43,726 nucleotides of DNA from Chara braunii (taxonomy: Eukaryota; Streptophyta; Charophyceae; Charales; Characeae). Position numbers and translations under genes: made by a program. The DNA lies in contig BFEA01000529.1 of assembly GCA_003427395.1 (NCBI GenBank), positions 724,274 through 767,999 of the forward strand, in the 5' to 3' direction. How positions within the stretch are numbered: the first letter of the stretch is position 1; each line of letters begins with the position of its first letter. This document shows, piece after piece, positions 30,681 through 41,052 of this stretch. The notes under the pieces were generated by a model. The model had not been told where the DNA came from, searched no databases, and saw nothing but the letters and a program-made list of their open reading frames with translations.

Positions 30681-31639
30681 TCCTGGGCTGGTCGTAGCGG
30701 GTTACTTGGGTCTATCTTGATCCAGTCATGGAAGATCAACTGATAGTCCCTTACCATTTCCTCCCGAAGATCCTCCTGTAAGTCCCGTCCAGTCCGATCA
30801 TCTCCCGACCATTTCACCTCAGCTACCCATCCCTCCCTTTCTCCTCCCAGCCAGTTCTGACTGAAACGGGAGATGATTCTGTTCATATCCCCCCAGGTGT
30901 GTGATTGATCAAGCTTGTCTTTAGCTGCCTTCCATTGGGTTGCGATTTCATATTGGACTAATGTTCGTATATGTTCCATGACTTCTCCTTCCTCCACCCG
31001 CGCCCCCTCCACCTCAAGAGTACATNGTTTCCACCATATAGCCCATAGGACGCTCCGCCTGCTCAGTTTGAACATATTCTCCTCAAATGTGTTTCCCTGA
31101 ATTTGAGGGTAGTACCCCAGGAGTATGGCCCTCCATTCCCAAGGCCATNCCGCCCCGGGAACAATATGTCGCCAGATTNTGTCCCAACTTCTCCATAGTA
31201 ANACTGACGCAGGACATTNGAGAAAGNTGTGCTCTATAGTNTCAGCCCGCCTCCTCCCCGNGANGCCCTGGAGGCATTTATGGCACCATGGCAATGCTTT
31301 CCCTTGTTGCTCTAACCNAGNGTGNTCTATCAGCCANTCGTTGGTAGGTAGACATCGGTGTTCTATTTGNCATTGAAGAGCCGAGATTTTGGCAGGTCTA
31401 CTATTGTGATGAGCAAACCATCGGATAGGCTTAAGCAGGCTACGGTCTATATTGAGGTGGCGATACCATCGGTCTTCTACTTGGTCTCGCAGTCTGCGTT
31501 TAGGTCTAAACATTCGGTAGGCTGATTTAGTCTTAAGATTAAGTAGTGACAACGTGTTTGCTTCCCCTTTCCTGGTTCGGAAGTCATGAGTCCATTGGCA
31601 CTCTTTTGGGTCCAGGGGGAGGTCTTCCATTGGGATCAT
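30620..31639 (-). pseudogene. LINE ORF2 C-terminus with zf-RVT finger
   Basis: A 339-codon open segment. It carries WFAHHNSRPAKISALQ, CLPTN, WCHKCLQG, TIEH and CPAS...LLWRSWD, the zf-RVT zinc-binding pattern of plant LINE ORF2 proteins. Then come VLWAIWWK, VEGARVEEGEVMEHIRTLV, NWLGGEREGWVAEVKWSGDD and DFTDLFPPHPLSLEEILLPS before TGA at 30620. No RNase H motifs are seen. About ten Ns between 31026 and 31370 probably reflect several collapsed copies. Confidence 0.85.
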
Positions 31640-32868
31640 TGGGCGATACGCCTTCTGGTAGCACCCTTCCTCAATGACTCTGATACGATAGACGCCCTTT
31701 CGTTCTTTTCATATGAAGGGTTGTTTGTTCCATTGTAGTTTATCATCCTTCTGAATGGAGAAGACTTCGATGAACACTTTTTCTTGGTCCGTAAGGTGCA
31801 CCCGGCCCACCTCTTTGTCGTGGTCGGGCAGCCCCACCTAATCTCCTTCCATTATGCGGGGGCCTTTTCTAAGGGTGGTGTACCAATGGAGAGGGAAGCA
31901 CTCGATAAGCTCGTTTAATGTTTTTTCAGTGAGATGGCGGTACCGCAGTCATGCTCGTATCCTCTCTATGCTCTTCCAGCTCCCCGCCTCCTTGTCCCAT
32001 AGGTCCCCGATCGTTCGTAGGCCATGTTTCACCCAACCCTTCCACGGGGCGTCTGAGCTGCACCGCACCCGCCCCTCAGAATCGGTGATTAGCCGGTTGC
32101 CAAAAAGGGGTTGCCTTAATATTTCTTCCCACCTTTCTGGTGTCCGTCGGGGGGTGGGAGGAAGTTTCCTCCATGTGCGTATCAGGCGAACCCAGCGTCT
32201 GTCAGTGGGGTCCCCATTCCTGTATTTCCTAGGTATCCTCCAATACCTATCATCAAGCCATACTCGCGGATCAATCTCGGGTGGGGTTTCCGGGGCAAGG
32301 TCAGTAATTTGGGTCAGGGCTAAGGGGACCCATGGAGATGATGGTGAGAAGATAATCTGTTGGAACCAACGGATCGTGAGGGCCTGAAGTTGCATGGCCG
32401 GGTCCACAATTCCTAGACCACCTCTGGTCTTGGGCTGAATCACCGATTCTCATGCCACTGCTTATGACGTGGGAGCGGTTACTATCGCCTCTCAAGAGGA
32501 AAGTCGTCAGCTGTTGTTTCAATGTTCCTTCACTCATGGGTCATAGAACGACCTTGTACCAGAGTGTGGTCAGGACCACGTTGTTAATGACAAGCGCCCT
32601 CCCAAAAATCGATGTACGTTTATTGTTCCATTTTTCCAACTTGATGTGTGTCGGTCCGGTCAACCATTCCTCATTAGATGTTGGTTTCCCTCTAGCGGTG
32701 ACAAGTACTCCCAGGATTCTCAGGGGGTTGTCGTGGGGGAGCCACGTGATTCGCGGGTTTTCCGGGGGTCTTCCTCCTTGGTGGTGCATCCACCACCCTA
32801 AAGTCTCCTGTCCCCAGTTGACAGACATATCCGATAGCTGGCAGAATTTGTTCATGAGGTGCTGAATC
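31640..32868 (-). pseudogene. LINE ORF2 middle region (RT thumb/connection)
   Basis: Joins the RT to the C-terminal finger. 32541-32855 encodes NKFCQLSDMSVNWGQETLGW, LGVLVTARGKPTSNEEW and FGRALVINNVVLTTLWYK. 32301-32537 adds FLLRGDSNRSHVIS. A second frameshift near 32455 returns to the original frame with IQPKTRGGLGIVDPAMQLQA and VWLDDRYWRIPRKYRNGDP to a TGA at 31949. Beyond it the frame still reads LRYRHLTEKTLNELIECFPL, with further stops, up to the next open segment. The order matches the related LINE at 11-13.9 kb. Confidence 0.8.
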
Positions 32869-34252
32869 CTCCCATGTTGGATTCTGTCGCATCTACCATT
32901 ATGGTAAGGTCGTCTGCGAATAGGGAACAGATGGGGATTGCTTCGTCAGGAATGTTAGCTATCTTGATTCGTGCGAGATTTATGTTATGACGCAGGTTGG
33001 CTGACAATGCTTCCATTATTACCAGAAAAAGATAGGGGGCAATGGGGTCCCCTTGTCTCACAGATCGTTGAAGTTCGAAGGGTGGTGCCACTGACCCATT
33101 GACCTGAACACAGGTCGTGGCATGATTGTGGAGGATCTTGACCCAGCGCCGGAAGGTGGGACCGAAGTTCATTTTTTCCATACACCTGTCTAAGAAGTCC
33201 CAATCCACATTATCATAGGTTTTTTCGAAGTCTGTGAAGATGATGGCCGCATTGGCCTGATTCCTTCGCGCTAGTTGGACCACGTCGTTGACTAGCAGGA
33301 TGTTTTCTTGTATGCTCCTGCCAGACATGAATCCCGTTTGTGCTGGGTTTATGATGTCCTCCAAAACTGTTGCCATATGATTGGTCAGCGCTTTAGAAAG
33401 CATTTTATACACTACTGTAAGCAATGTGATAGGTCTATAAATTATGATGTTCATTTTATCACCTTTTTTATACAGGAGAGATAACACCCCTTGCCCTACG
33501 ATTTCCCCCATTTCACCGGCCTCCCATACATCCTGGTAATATTCCCACAAGTCCGTGCTCAGGTCTGACCATGTGGCTTCCCAAAAGTCTTTGGGAAAGT
33601 CATCCAGGCCAGGAGTTTTCTCTTCCCTCATTTGCAGGAGTGCAGTCCATATCTCCTCTTTTGTTAGTTCTGTTTCCAGTTTGTCACGTTGATGTGAAGA
33701 TATGTACCGATCTACTGGAAGTAGGAATTCCTGAATCTTCCTAATTCTCTCCCCCTCATGTGGGGATGGAATTTGGGAGGTGTACAATTGTTTAAAGAAT
33801 TTCCTGGTGATTAGTGTACAGTGCGTTGTGTCAGTGGCGATGATGTTGTTGTCATCTGGGTCAAAGAAGGCTTCAATGACAGTCCTGCGCGTCCGGGCAG
33901 TGACCATTGAGAAGAAGTAGGTGTCCATTGAAGCTTCATGTGTGAGTTTGGTCATTTTCCCTCTGATCCTAAGTCCTTGCCATCTATGCATTGCATATTG
34001 CAGGAGTTGATTTTTAGTATTTTGGATAGAAGAAGTAAGGTGCTGCAGGTCTTGGGTGGAGGAGGTGAGCTGTCGTGATTCTAACTGTCTCTCCAAGGTT
34101 ATTAATTCATTATGGGTGGTCATTTCCTGTTGTTGTCGTAGGACTGTTTTTGCTTTAGAAAAATCCTTACATAGTTTGGCTAAGAAAATTAGACCGTTAT
34201 TGAACCATATGAGGCGAGAGTCAAAGAGGTGTTTTTGTTGTCGCCAAAAATT
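32852..34252 (-). pseudogene. LINE reverse transcriptase domain
   Basis: Frame continuous with the endonuclease. Upstream of the first Met it reads NFWRQQKHLFDSRLIWFNNG. It then has MREEKTPGLDDFPKDFWEA, LLYKKGDKMNIIIYRPITLL, a motif A region IIFTDFEKTYDNVDWDFLD, SVRQGDPIAPYLFLVIMEAL (motif B region) and CSLFADDLTIMVD (motif C). All main catalytic aspartates are visible. The frame breaks near 32870 by a one-base shift, after which IQHLMNKFCQLSDMSVNWG continues in another frame. Family: L1-like non-LTR reverse transcriptase. Confidence 0.9.
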
Positions 34253-35170
34253 TCATTCGTGTCTTATCATCTGCGAAAAGGATGGGTCTTTGAGTAAGGA
34301 GGTGTTTAGTTTGAAAAAACCTGGTCCTTGATCGGGTCTTTTCCTCATCGTCAGTATTATTCCATATGTCTTGTGGTCTAGTCCGGGATGCGGGCTACGT
34401 GGAAGGATTAGGGACCAACGCAGAGACCCCTCTAAGTCGTGGCAGAGAAGAATGAGGTCGATTCGAGATTTGGATAGTCGTGCTGGGTCACTATCACGTA
34501 TGCATGTGAAGGTACGTGTTTGGGGGTGCAGGCGGCGAAAGGTATCAAAGACGAAGAGCGTATCGCAGAGGTCGGCCAACATTTGCTCGTCTTCCACCGC
34601 TGCGAAGGAGGGGGATTCCTGGGGGGTCCATCTGTCTAACCCCTTGTCAGGGATAGCGTTGAAGTCCCCTGCTATGATTAGAGGGATCTCGTTAGGGACT
34701 TGCCCTCCTAACTTCCCCAAGAATTTTCTCCTTTCCCCTACTGAATTTGGTGAGTAGATACAGAGGATACACAGTAGTTCTAACTCCACCATTCCCAAGA
34801 CTGAGGCCCAACGTCCCTCGTCTTCATCCACTACCCAGTAGACTGGCTCGAATCTAGAGTCAGGAGAGACCCAAATTGCCATGCCTGCTGAGCCAGGTCT
34901 AGGTGCGTGCGCTCTAATGGCTGTGTGGGGCCAGACCTGCTTGTGTGCTCTGTTGTGATCCGGGTTCTCCTATAGATGAGTTTCTTGAACGCAGATTACG
35001 TCGGGTCAGCGCCTGCCCCCAACTCCCTTAAGCTGATCCTATATGGCTTGGTGTTTTTCAGGTTTGTTTGATGCCAAGCCATTTACATTGATGGAGTGTA
35101 AGTCCAGGTCCGCAGAGTCTACACATTTCTGCCATGCCCGATTCTTACAATATAGCGTTTCTAGGTCCTC
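34253..35170 (-). pseudogene. LINE APE-type endonuclease domain
   Basis: Nicks target DNA to prime reverse transcription. The frame shared with the 343-residue ORF reads LDLHSINVNGLASNKP near 35080-35110, DVICVQETH near 34980-35005 (catalytic Glu region), then an open stretch from 34882. That stretch has MAIWVSPDSRFEPVYWVVDE, PLIIAGDFNAIPDKGLDRW (Asp/Asn), SKSRIDLILLCHD and HPGLDHKTYG (terminal Asp-His). Stops cut the frame at 35225 (TGA), 35222 (TAA), 35177 (TGA), 35039 (TAG), 35006 (TGA), 34970 (TAG) and 34253 (TGA). The last separates it from the RT segment without a frame change. Key residues are present but the protein cannot be made whole. Confidence 0.85.
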
Positions 35171-35347
35171 CATTTCTCATCCATTTTTCCATGTGTGGTC
35201 GTTTGTTGTGTTGGACCTCCATTATCACCCATTCCCTATTGGGTGTCTTTGCCAACTGTCCAAGTGCAAGACCTTTTTCCGCACCATCCTGCACATACAT
35301 CTGCAAACGTCATCTTCCGGCCAAAGTTCGCTGGCTTTTATTTTTGC

Positions 35348-36379
35348 TCATTGAAGGTCCAATAGGGCGTTGTGACTGTACCATCCAAGGCTAGCAGACT
35401 TGTTGGGTTCGAAGAGTAGGTAAAGGTCATTTCTAGCCATCTGTTCGTCACTACAGGCTAGTCTCATCCCTGCCTTTGCCCCAGGGGCATAGTGCTTAGG
35501 GATGAATGCCTGCATTTGATTAGTGAAAGTCCTATCACTTTCTTTTCTGTCCCCTTCCTTGGGCGAGAATTCCCAGCCGTGCAATGTCACGCCCCCATAT
35601 TCTCCTACAAGGGAAAGACCCACCTCCCACTTTCCTTCTGTCTTCCTAAGGGGGATTACAAGTACCCCATTCAACTTAGAAAGAGGCATCTCAAAAAGGC
35701 CCCGTTCTATAATCTGTCTCAGTTTGAGTCTCCGGGAGGTCATGCCCATCTCTGTTGTTTCCGGTGATTCCGTTGTTTTCATTGTCTCCGCACCTCCCCT
35801 TGTCTCTGTTTGTGCGGGTTTTTCCTGCATGTGATCAGGTCGGGGATCAAATGGTTCTGCAGTTGGGGGGGGGCGAAATCGTCCCCGAGCGACGACCAGA
35901 ATACGCTGAAAGGCTTCCGCCCATGTTAAGTGAGGGGGAGGGTCAGTCGTCAGTGCGGCTCTCAGAGATGGGTTGTTGTTCAGGAGTGTTACCAATTCAA
36001 TATAGGATCTGTCCCAGTATTTCATTCCTTCGTGTGGATAATCCGATTGTAGATGTTTGAGTATCCAATCGGCCACCACCTGAACTTTCTGGTCCAGGCT
36101 CATCTCTTGAGGAGGGGCATCAGGATCAGCAGGGTCTCCCAGGGGATCCTCCATTTCTACATCCGGGGGAGGAGGAGTTGTCTCCACATCCATTTGTTGT
36201 GCCCCAAAAGCGTCTGAGCAAAAATCTGGGGCCAGCGAGTGTGGTTCCCCTTGTTGCGCACAGGTCGAAGACTGATGGTGTTCCTGTTCTAACTGACAAG
36301 GCTGCTTTTGCTGAGACCTTGCTAGCTGTTTCAGTCTCGTTCCTTGCTGCTGGGCATGCTGTTCCTGGAGTGCTGCCAT
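35348..36379 (-). CDS. Unknown 343-residue ORF between ORF1 and endonuclease
   Basis: Open from ATG 36379 to TGA 35348. The N-terminus is rich in Q and H (MAALQEQHAQQQ...), then acidic and proline-rich (TTPPPPDVEMEDPLGDPADP). A probably folded part follows with VVADWILKHLQSDYPHEGMK, LRKTEGKWEVGLSLVGEYGG and NDLYLLFEPNKSASLGWY. I recognise no family. It is in the same frame as the downstream endonuclease, so it may be an N-terminal extension of ORF2 cut off by TGA. It could also be a separate third ORF. A long intact frame in an otherwise broken element is notable, although it carries no catalytic motif I can name. Confidence 0.6.
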   Translation of the reverse strand: MAALQEQHAQQQGTRLKQLARSQQKQPCQLEQEHHQSSTCAQQGEPHSLAPDFCSDAFGAQQMDVETTPPPPDVEMEDPLGDPADPDAPPQEMSLDQKVQVVADWILKHLQSDYPHEGMKYWDRSYIELVTLLNNNPSLRAALTTDPPPHLTWAEAFQRILVVARGRFRPPPTAEPFDPRPDHMQEKPAQTETRGGAETMKTTESPETTEMGMTSRRLKLRQIIERGLFEMPLSKLNGVLVIPLRKTEGKWEVGLSLVGEYGGVTLHGWEFSPKEGDRKESDRTFTNQMQAFIPKHYAPGAKAGMRLACSDEQMARNDLYLLFEPNKSASLGWYSHNALLDLQ

Positions 36380-36390
36380 CCCCTTATCCT

Positions 36391-38043
36391 CTAGGATTGG
36401 TGTCTTGTCTTGTGGCAGCTCCTCATGTCTGGGCTCTGTGTCCGGTCCCGGGTGCTTGTTTCTTTTTCTTTTCCTGTCGGGACCGTGTTCCGGTCTTGTA
36501 CCGGTTTTTCTGACTTGTCTGAGTCTTCTTGTAAGCAGGCAAAGCGGTTGCCTTTATCTCCAACCTCTTTGTCTACTTCTGTTAGTTGTTTCTTCTGTGA
36601 TCCTTCCTTTTGTTTGTTCTTGACGATTTTCCAGGATTCTTGTTTCTTAGTCTTGGCGGGGGGGTGCTTAAGGTGGGTCTCCAGGGATTTGGGAGGGGGC
36701 CATGTTGCTGGTGGTTGGGATCCCGGTCGCGGGTCACCCTGTCCTTCCCACGACCAACCGACTGTCTCCACTTCTTTTGCTCCCGGTGTATCTATATAGA
36801 CCCAACCCTCATATCCCGGATCCACCGTCCGCCACCTAGATTCCACAAAGGGGTCCTTTTTTAGTCGCCCTGTGGGTTTTGTTGCATGTGAGAGGTGGCG
36901 GGCACAGGTCGTATCCGATAACGGATGTCCATAAGCCTGGCATTTAAAGCACCAAGGTCTGTGTTTATGGGCTGTGTGGATATGATATACTCTCCCTCCC
37001 ACGTAGAAGGGGATGACATCGTCTATAGAGAAAATATATTCATCTGCGAGATCAATGGCTAACATCAAGTAATCGTCTCTCCGGGCCACGCGGGGGGGTA
37101 GTGGATCAATGAAATCCACCATATCATATTTTTCAGCAAAATCTTGAACAAACGCTGCTTGGATTTCAATCGGGATGTGTCGAAATTCCACCCAAAAGTG
37201 TTTTCTCATCATTTGCTCTCTGCGTTCCTCCGGTCGCTGCGGTTTTGGGGGAGTCCAGGGGTAGATGCGTACTTCTGATCTTTCACAACGAAGGGATTTT
37301 CAACCGTCCATTGTTTTTTTGTCAGTTATTGATACACACAGAACGGTAATAACTGTTGACGAAGCAGGTTGGATTAGGAACAGTTCACGTGCCTTCTCAT
37401 AAGACCCTTTGAAGGCCGCCAGTCGTTCCCTAATCCAACACACCTTGTCATTTGTAGATTTGAACGCCGCGTCATCGTGAAAGGCCCAGTTGCTCGCATG
37501 GCAGGAGTACAGGTTATCTCTTGTTCTAACAGCTTCCCCTTGTAGCGTTCTGACCACGGAAGACTTCCCCCCCTGTTGTAGCATCCTATTCTCTGTGGAA
37601 GTTAGGAGACGCGATAGGAAGAATGTTCCTGCCGCCATTAAGTTTCTCAGGAGGATCTTCCATTCTTCCCCCCCTCCCTCACACGCGCCCTCTTTCCTAC
37701 GTTGTATTACAATGCCTTCCTGGGCACTTGATTCTTTCACCCTCTCGATCCAAGTTTTGGAAGTCGAGGCCTGGGAGGACGAACAAGTACTCTTGCGGTC
37801 AGGTTTGCTGGCTGATTCGATTTGTTGGGATTGTGACTATTCCCCCCCCGTGACGATTCCCGAACTGTGATTGGGGCTCCGTTCGTCCTTTGGAGATTCA
37901 GTTTTCTCACTGTTTTCTGTTTTCTCTCCCTCGCCCGAGAGACGATTCTGGGCGTACTGCCTGGCTATGCCCCTGTACAGGAGCATCGAGTCCAAATTAT
38001 TGTGGACCCGTTGGTGGCAGATTCCCATTTTATTGTGCCCCAT
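36391..38043 (-). pseudogene. LINE ORF1, CCHC zinc-knuckle RNA-binding protein, interrupted
   Basis: ORF1 proteins of LINEs bind the element's RNA and form the particle with the ORF2 product. The ATG at 38043 starts MGHNKMGICHQRVHNNL in a frame open to 36391 except for TAG at 37837-37839 and TGA at 37300-37302. After the second stop the same frame continues KSLRCERSEVRIYPWTPPKP and MMRKHFWVEFRHIPIEIQA, like the N-terminal fold of plant LINE ORF1 proteins. It then has CFKCQAYGHPLSDTTC, a zinc knuckle with CX2CX4HX6C spacing, longer in the last gap than usual. The tail is basic and K/E/Q-rich. The TGA sits where a tryptophan is plausible. It ends TAG, 11 bases before the next ATG. Confidence 0.8.
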
Positions 38044-38044
38044 T

Positions 38045-39195
38045 GTCAATCTCCCTTTTAGTCAGTTGGCCAGCACTACCGCAAGGCCCATTGGACTGTC
38101 CATCTTTTTTTCCTGGCTTTTTGTAAGCCCAGGGGCCTCGACCCACTAGCATTGCGTAAAACAGTGTGTGGCGGCCATTTCTTTTAAAAAAAAACATATA
38201 AAAATTCTTTTTTTGATTTTCAGAAATGCAAAGAAAACAAGGCCACCGCTATGCATCCACACTTCCACCAACCCGGTACATCTGCATGCGACCTTCCCGC
38301 CAGCCAGTTCGCAGTCTTCCACGAAAATCTCAATATTCTCAATTTCTGTGAAAAAAAATAGCAAGGAGCGAAGCTTCAAACCCCCCCCCCCCAAAAAAAA
38401 AACCATAGTATTGAAGCTTCGCGCCAACGCAAAGTGGCCAACTAAATGGCCAACAAATGATTAAGAAAAAAATTCTACTAGCCGAAAGGAAGCTGCATCC
38501 ACGAAAACAAAGACAATCCACACTAGCAGTGGATACACGAAATGATCAACGGCTCACGCATGTCACAGACGGCCACACGTGGTCGTGGGATGAGGCCCCA
38601 CGGTGTTGTAGAGGCCTGGCATGTCAATCTCCCTTTTAGTCAGTTGGCCAGCACTACCGCAAGGCCCATAGGACTGTCTATCTTTTTTTCCTTTTTTTTT
38701 TAAGCCCAGGGGCCTCGACTCACTAGCATCACGTAAAACGGTGTGTGGCGGCCATTTCTTTTTAAAAAAAAAACATATAAGAATCCTTTTTTTGATTTTC
38801 AGAAATGAAAAGAAAACAAAGCCACCGCTATGCATCCACACTTCCACCAACCCGGTACATCTGCATGCGACCTTCCCGCCGGCCTGTTCGCAGTCTTCCA
38901 TGAAAATCTCAATATTCTCAATTTCTGCGAAAAAAAATAGCAAGGAGCGAAGCTTCAAACCCCGCCCCCCCCCAAAAAAAAACCATAGTATTGAAGCTTC
39001 GCACCAACGCAAAGTGGCCAACTAAATGGCCAACAAATGATTAAGAAAAAAATTTCTACTGGCCAAAGCTGCATCCACGAAAACAAAGACAATCCACACT
39101 AGCCGTGGATACACGAAATGATCAACGGCTCACGCATGTCACAGACGGCCACACGTGGTCGTGGGACGAGGCCCCAGGGTGTTGTAGAGGCCAGA
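38045..39195 (-). promoter_or_regulatory. Two tandem ~578-bp units upstream of LINE ORF1
   Basis: Unit 1 is 38045-38622 and unit 2 is 38623 to about 39195. Both run from TCAATCTCCCTTTTAGTCAG to GGTGTTGTAGAGGCC (plus sense), differing by a few percent. On the minus strand the last unit ends TTGA and ORF1's ATG follows immediately. Each unit contains an inverted repeat GCGAAGCTTCAA / TTGAAGCTTCGC around a C-run/A-run. The position recalls the tandem 5' UTR monomers of mouse L1, which carry the promoter. That role is inferred here. Open frames inside the units look fortuitous. Confidence 0.6.
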
Positions 39196-39320
39196 GGCCA
39201 AGGACCAGACCCGCGGTGATTGCTGGTAGCGGCAGCCAATGGTTGTCCTAACAGGTTTGGCCACGAGCCGTTCAGATCTGCATCTCCGCGGCTGGCAATG
39301 GCTCTGCTCATGGTGTCCAA
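39196..39320. other. Short unassigned spacer
   Basis: Sequence between the LINE upstream units and the next MITE. No feature was recognised. Confidence 0.3.
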
Positions 39321-39485
39321 GGGCCAGATCCCACTGGCAAAGAGGGTTGGAAGAAATGTCTGAATCTGGACGTGTTTATGGACAGGTGCAAAAATTGTGA
39401 TTGATCTACTTTTCTGCACCTCTGCGTGGAGCACGTCCAGATTCAGACATTTCTTCCAGCCCTCTTTGCTAGTGGGATCTGGCCC
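39321..39485. mobile_element. Foldback element, GGGCCAAGTCCCAC family, copy d
   Basis: Two 55-bp arms (39321-39375 and 39431-39485) differ at only about three positions. Ends are GGGCCAGATCCCACTGGC and GCTAGTGGGATCTGGCCC. An inner AGGTGCA / TGCACCT pair extends the foldback. Flanks are CAA and CAG, close to a 3-bp duplication. Confidence 0.9.
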
Positions 39486-39515
39486 CAGGAGACACCAGAT
39501 ACGGTACACTACTCG

Positions 39516-39592
39516 GGGCTAGGTACCACGTGCACAAATTAAGAGATAGAGACCGTAGATATCTCCTAATCCGTGCAAGTGGGACCTTGCCC
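39516..39592. mobile_element. Foldback element, GGGCCAAGTCCCAC family, short copy c
   Basis: 77 bp. Ends GGGCTAGGTACCACGTGCAC and GTGCAAGTGGGACCTTGCCC pair at most positions. The centre has AGAGATA / TATCTC. Flanks TCG and CCG. Confidence 0.75.
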
Positions 39593-39717
39593 CCGTAGAG
39601 TGAGGGATTCTCTATACTACTAAACCAATTGCGCAAAAGGGGAAAAAAATAAATAAATAAATAAATAAAAAATGGAAAGAGTAATGACATGGCATGTAGA
39701 GAGTAAATGGAGCGAGA

Positions 39718-39930
39718 CCCTGGTCGAGGTCCCACTAGCAAAAAGGATAGGATCGAGGTCTGGCCAAGGTCCCACTAGCAAAAAGGATAGGATCGAGCTC
39801 CTGAATCTGGATGTGTTTTAAGCAGAAAATGCAGAAAAGCAGTTCAATCTCGATTTCCTGCACACCTCCTTAAACTCGTCCAGATTCAGGCATTCGATCC
39901 GATCCTCTTTGCTAGTGGGACCACGCCCCC
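39718..39930. mobile_element. Foldback element, same family, copy f with doubled left end
   Basis: The left end GTCCCACTAGCAAAAAGGAT occurs twice, 40 bp apart (about 39730 and 39770). The right end is CTTTGCTAGTGGGACC. The inner core CTGAATCTGG / CCAGATTCAG is shared with copies d and e. Confidence 0.75.
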
Positions 39931-40091
39931 TGAGTTTGGCCAGAGTCCCTCGACGGGAAAAACTTACTGTTATGGGTCCCTATCTATGCAGAGGGTCCAG
40001 AATAGCCCCTGCACAATGATGATGTGCACAATTTGAGAAAAGGAAGTACAGCTGTTAGAACTTAGAAGGAAGAAAAGAAAAACGAAAAAAA

Positions 40092-40565
40092 ATGACAGCA
40101 TGTCCGTCTGTACACATGGTGGAAGATCAATGCCATTTTTGGCAAAGTTGCCTCATTGTGCAACCAGTTTGGCAGCATTGTCAACAACATTGTATTTTTC
40201 CGAAGGAGTGGGGTGTGACATGGACCTCAGAAGTCATTTTATTTGGCTCTGTCATCCTTTGTCTTACCAAACCTAGAACGTACGTCTTTGAATCAGTTCG
40301 AGCAGCTATACTTTGGCAACTTTGGAAGCAGCGTAATGCAGTGGTTCGAAATGGGGACTGTCCTTCTCTACTGCAACTTCTTAGTAAGCTTAGACGCTCT
40401 TTGCGACAGATTATTTTTTTAGATTGGAAGAAACGAGTCAACAGTGTGCAAGGCTCTAGAGCTGGAGTACAATGGTTCAAAAACTATTGGGCGTCTTGTC
40501 CCAGCCTGGTATCTATTGGTGGCTGTACAGGGGACATTTCCTTTGGTCCTTTTTTGTTACAGTAG
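40092..40565 (+). pseudogene. LINE ORF2 C-terminal fragment, second lineage
   Basis: An open frame of 157 codons. It shows CPSVHMVEDQCHFWQSCLI followed by VQPVWQHCQQ, the zf-RVT pattern, and farther on AAILWQLWKQRNAVVRNGD, the ILW.LWK.RN motif usual at the C-terminus of plant LINE ORF2. It differs from the other three LINE copies here, which have WAIW instead. The 5' side stops near the start of the zinc finger, so this is a severely truncated insertion. The visible end is intact up to TAG. Confidence 0.75.
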
Positions 40566-40702
40566 ATGTTTCACAGGGGACGGGCTCGGCTTCCTGGATG
40601 AAGTGGAGACCTCGCCGCCCCTGAGGTCACAAATTGTATGTTAATGTTTTTCTGCCTTGGGCACTGGGCCCTAATTGAGGATTAAAAAAAAAAAAAAAAA
40701 AA
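40566..40702 (+). mobile_element. 3' UTR and poly(A) tail of the second-lineage LINE
   Basis: ~115 bp of 3' UTR ending GCCTTGGGCACTGGGCCC, AATTGAGGATT and ~20 A. The same phrase precedes an A tail at 27.07-27.12 kb, so this may be the 3' recognition end used by that family. No target duplication was found. Confidence 0.7.
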
Positions 40703-41049
40703 AGGGGAGGCAAACCCGCACGTTCCCACATGACGTGCATCTGCCTCCAAAGTTGACCTTTCCTTTTTCATTAAAAAATAGGGTCTCCCTCCACTGGACA
40801 ACATTCAAAATGTATCTGGACTGTTTCACTGCAACAAATACAACGAGACTGACCGGGCAACATACGGGGACCATATCTCTGGTCCAAATAAGATTAGAAT
40901 GCATATTCTCCTTTCTTTTTCTTTTTCTTTTTCGTTTTCGTTTTTTTTTTTTTTTTTTTTTCCTTTCCAAAAGCTGACATTTTGATAGGCAGCTGCTAGG
41001 TACATGTTTTGGAAGAGCCCAGCTTGTGGGGTTTCTCGGCCCCGATGCC
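40703..41049. other. Unassigned segment with pyrimidine tract
   Basis: A TTTTTC minirepeat at about 40908-40940 leads into ~21 T. It is possibly the tail of a minus-strand retroposon. No gene was recognised. Confidence 0.4.
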
Positions 41050-41052
41050 CCG

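Larger units (their letters stand above)
30193..39195 (-). mobile_element. Nearly full-length, inactivated L1-type LINE
   Basis: About 9 kb on the minus strand: two tandem ~578-bp upstream units (39195-38045), ORF1 (38043-36391), a 343-codon frame (36379-35348), endonuclease, reverse transcriptase, zf-RVT and C-terminus ending at 30620, a ~420-bp 3' UTR and a short A tract at about 30193. Element type follows from GDFNAI and SRIDLILL (APE endonuclease), FADD (RT), and the plant-type zf-RVT. Stops and at least two frameshifts inactivate it. The outer boundaries are inferred, as I found no target duplication. The 3' part contains many Ns and an assembly echo. Confidence 0.85.

Noticed and set aside
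38168-39025. Pair of ~95-150-codon frames in the duplicated units
   Set aside because: They overlap on both strands, run through homopolymers, and are not preserved between the two units without shifts. More likely untranslated LINE 5' sequence.
40092-40565. Intact small host gene
   Set aside because: The zf-RVT-like CX..C..H pattern, the LWKQRN motif and the nearby 3' poly(A) identify it as a truncated LINE end.
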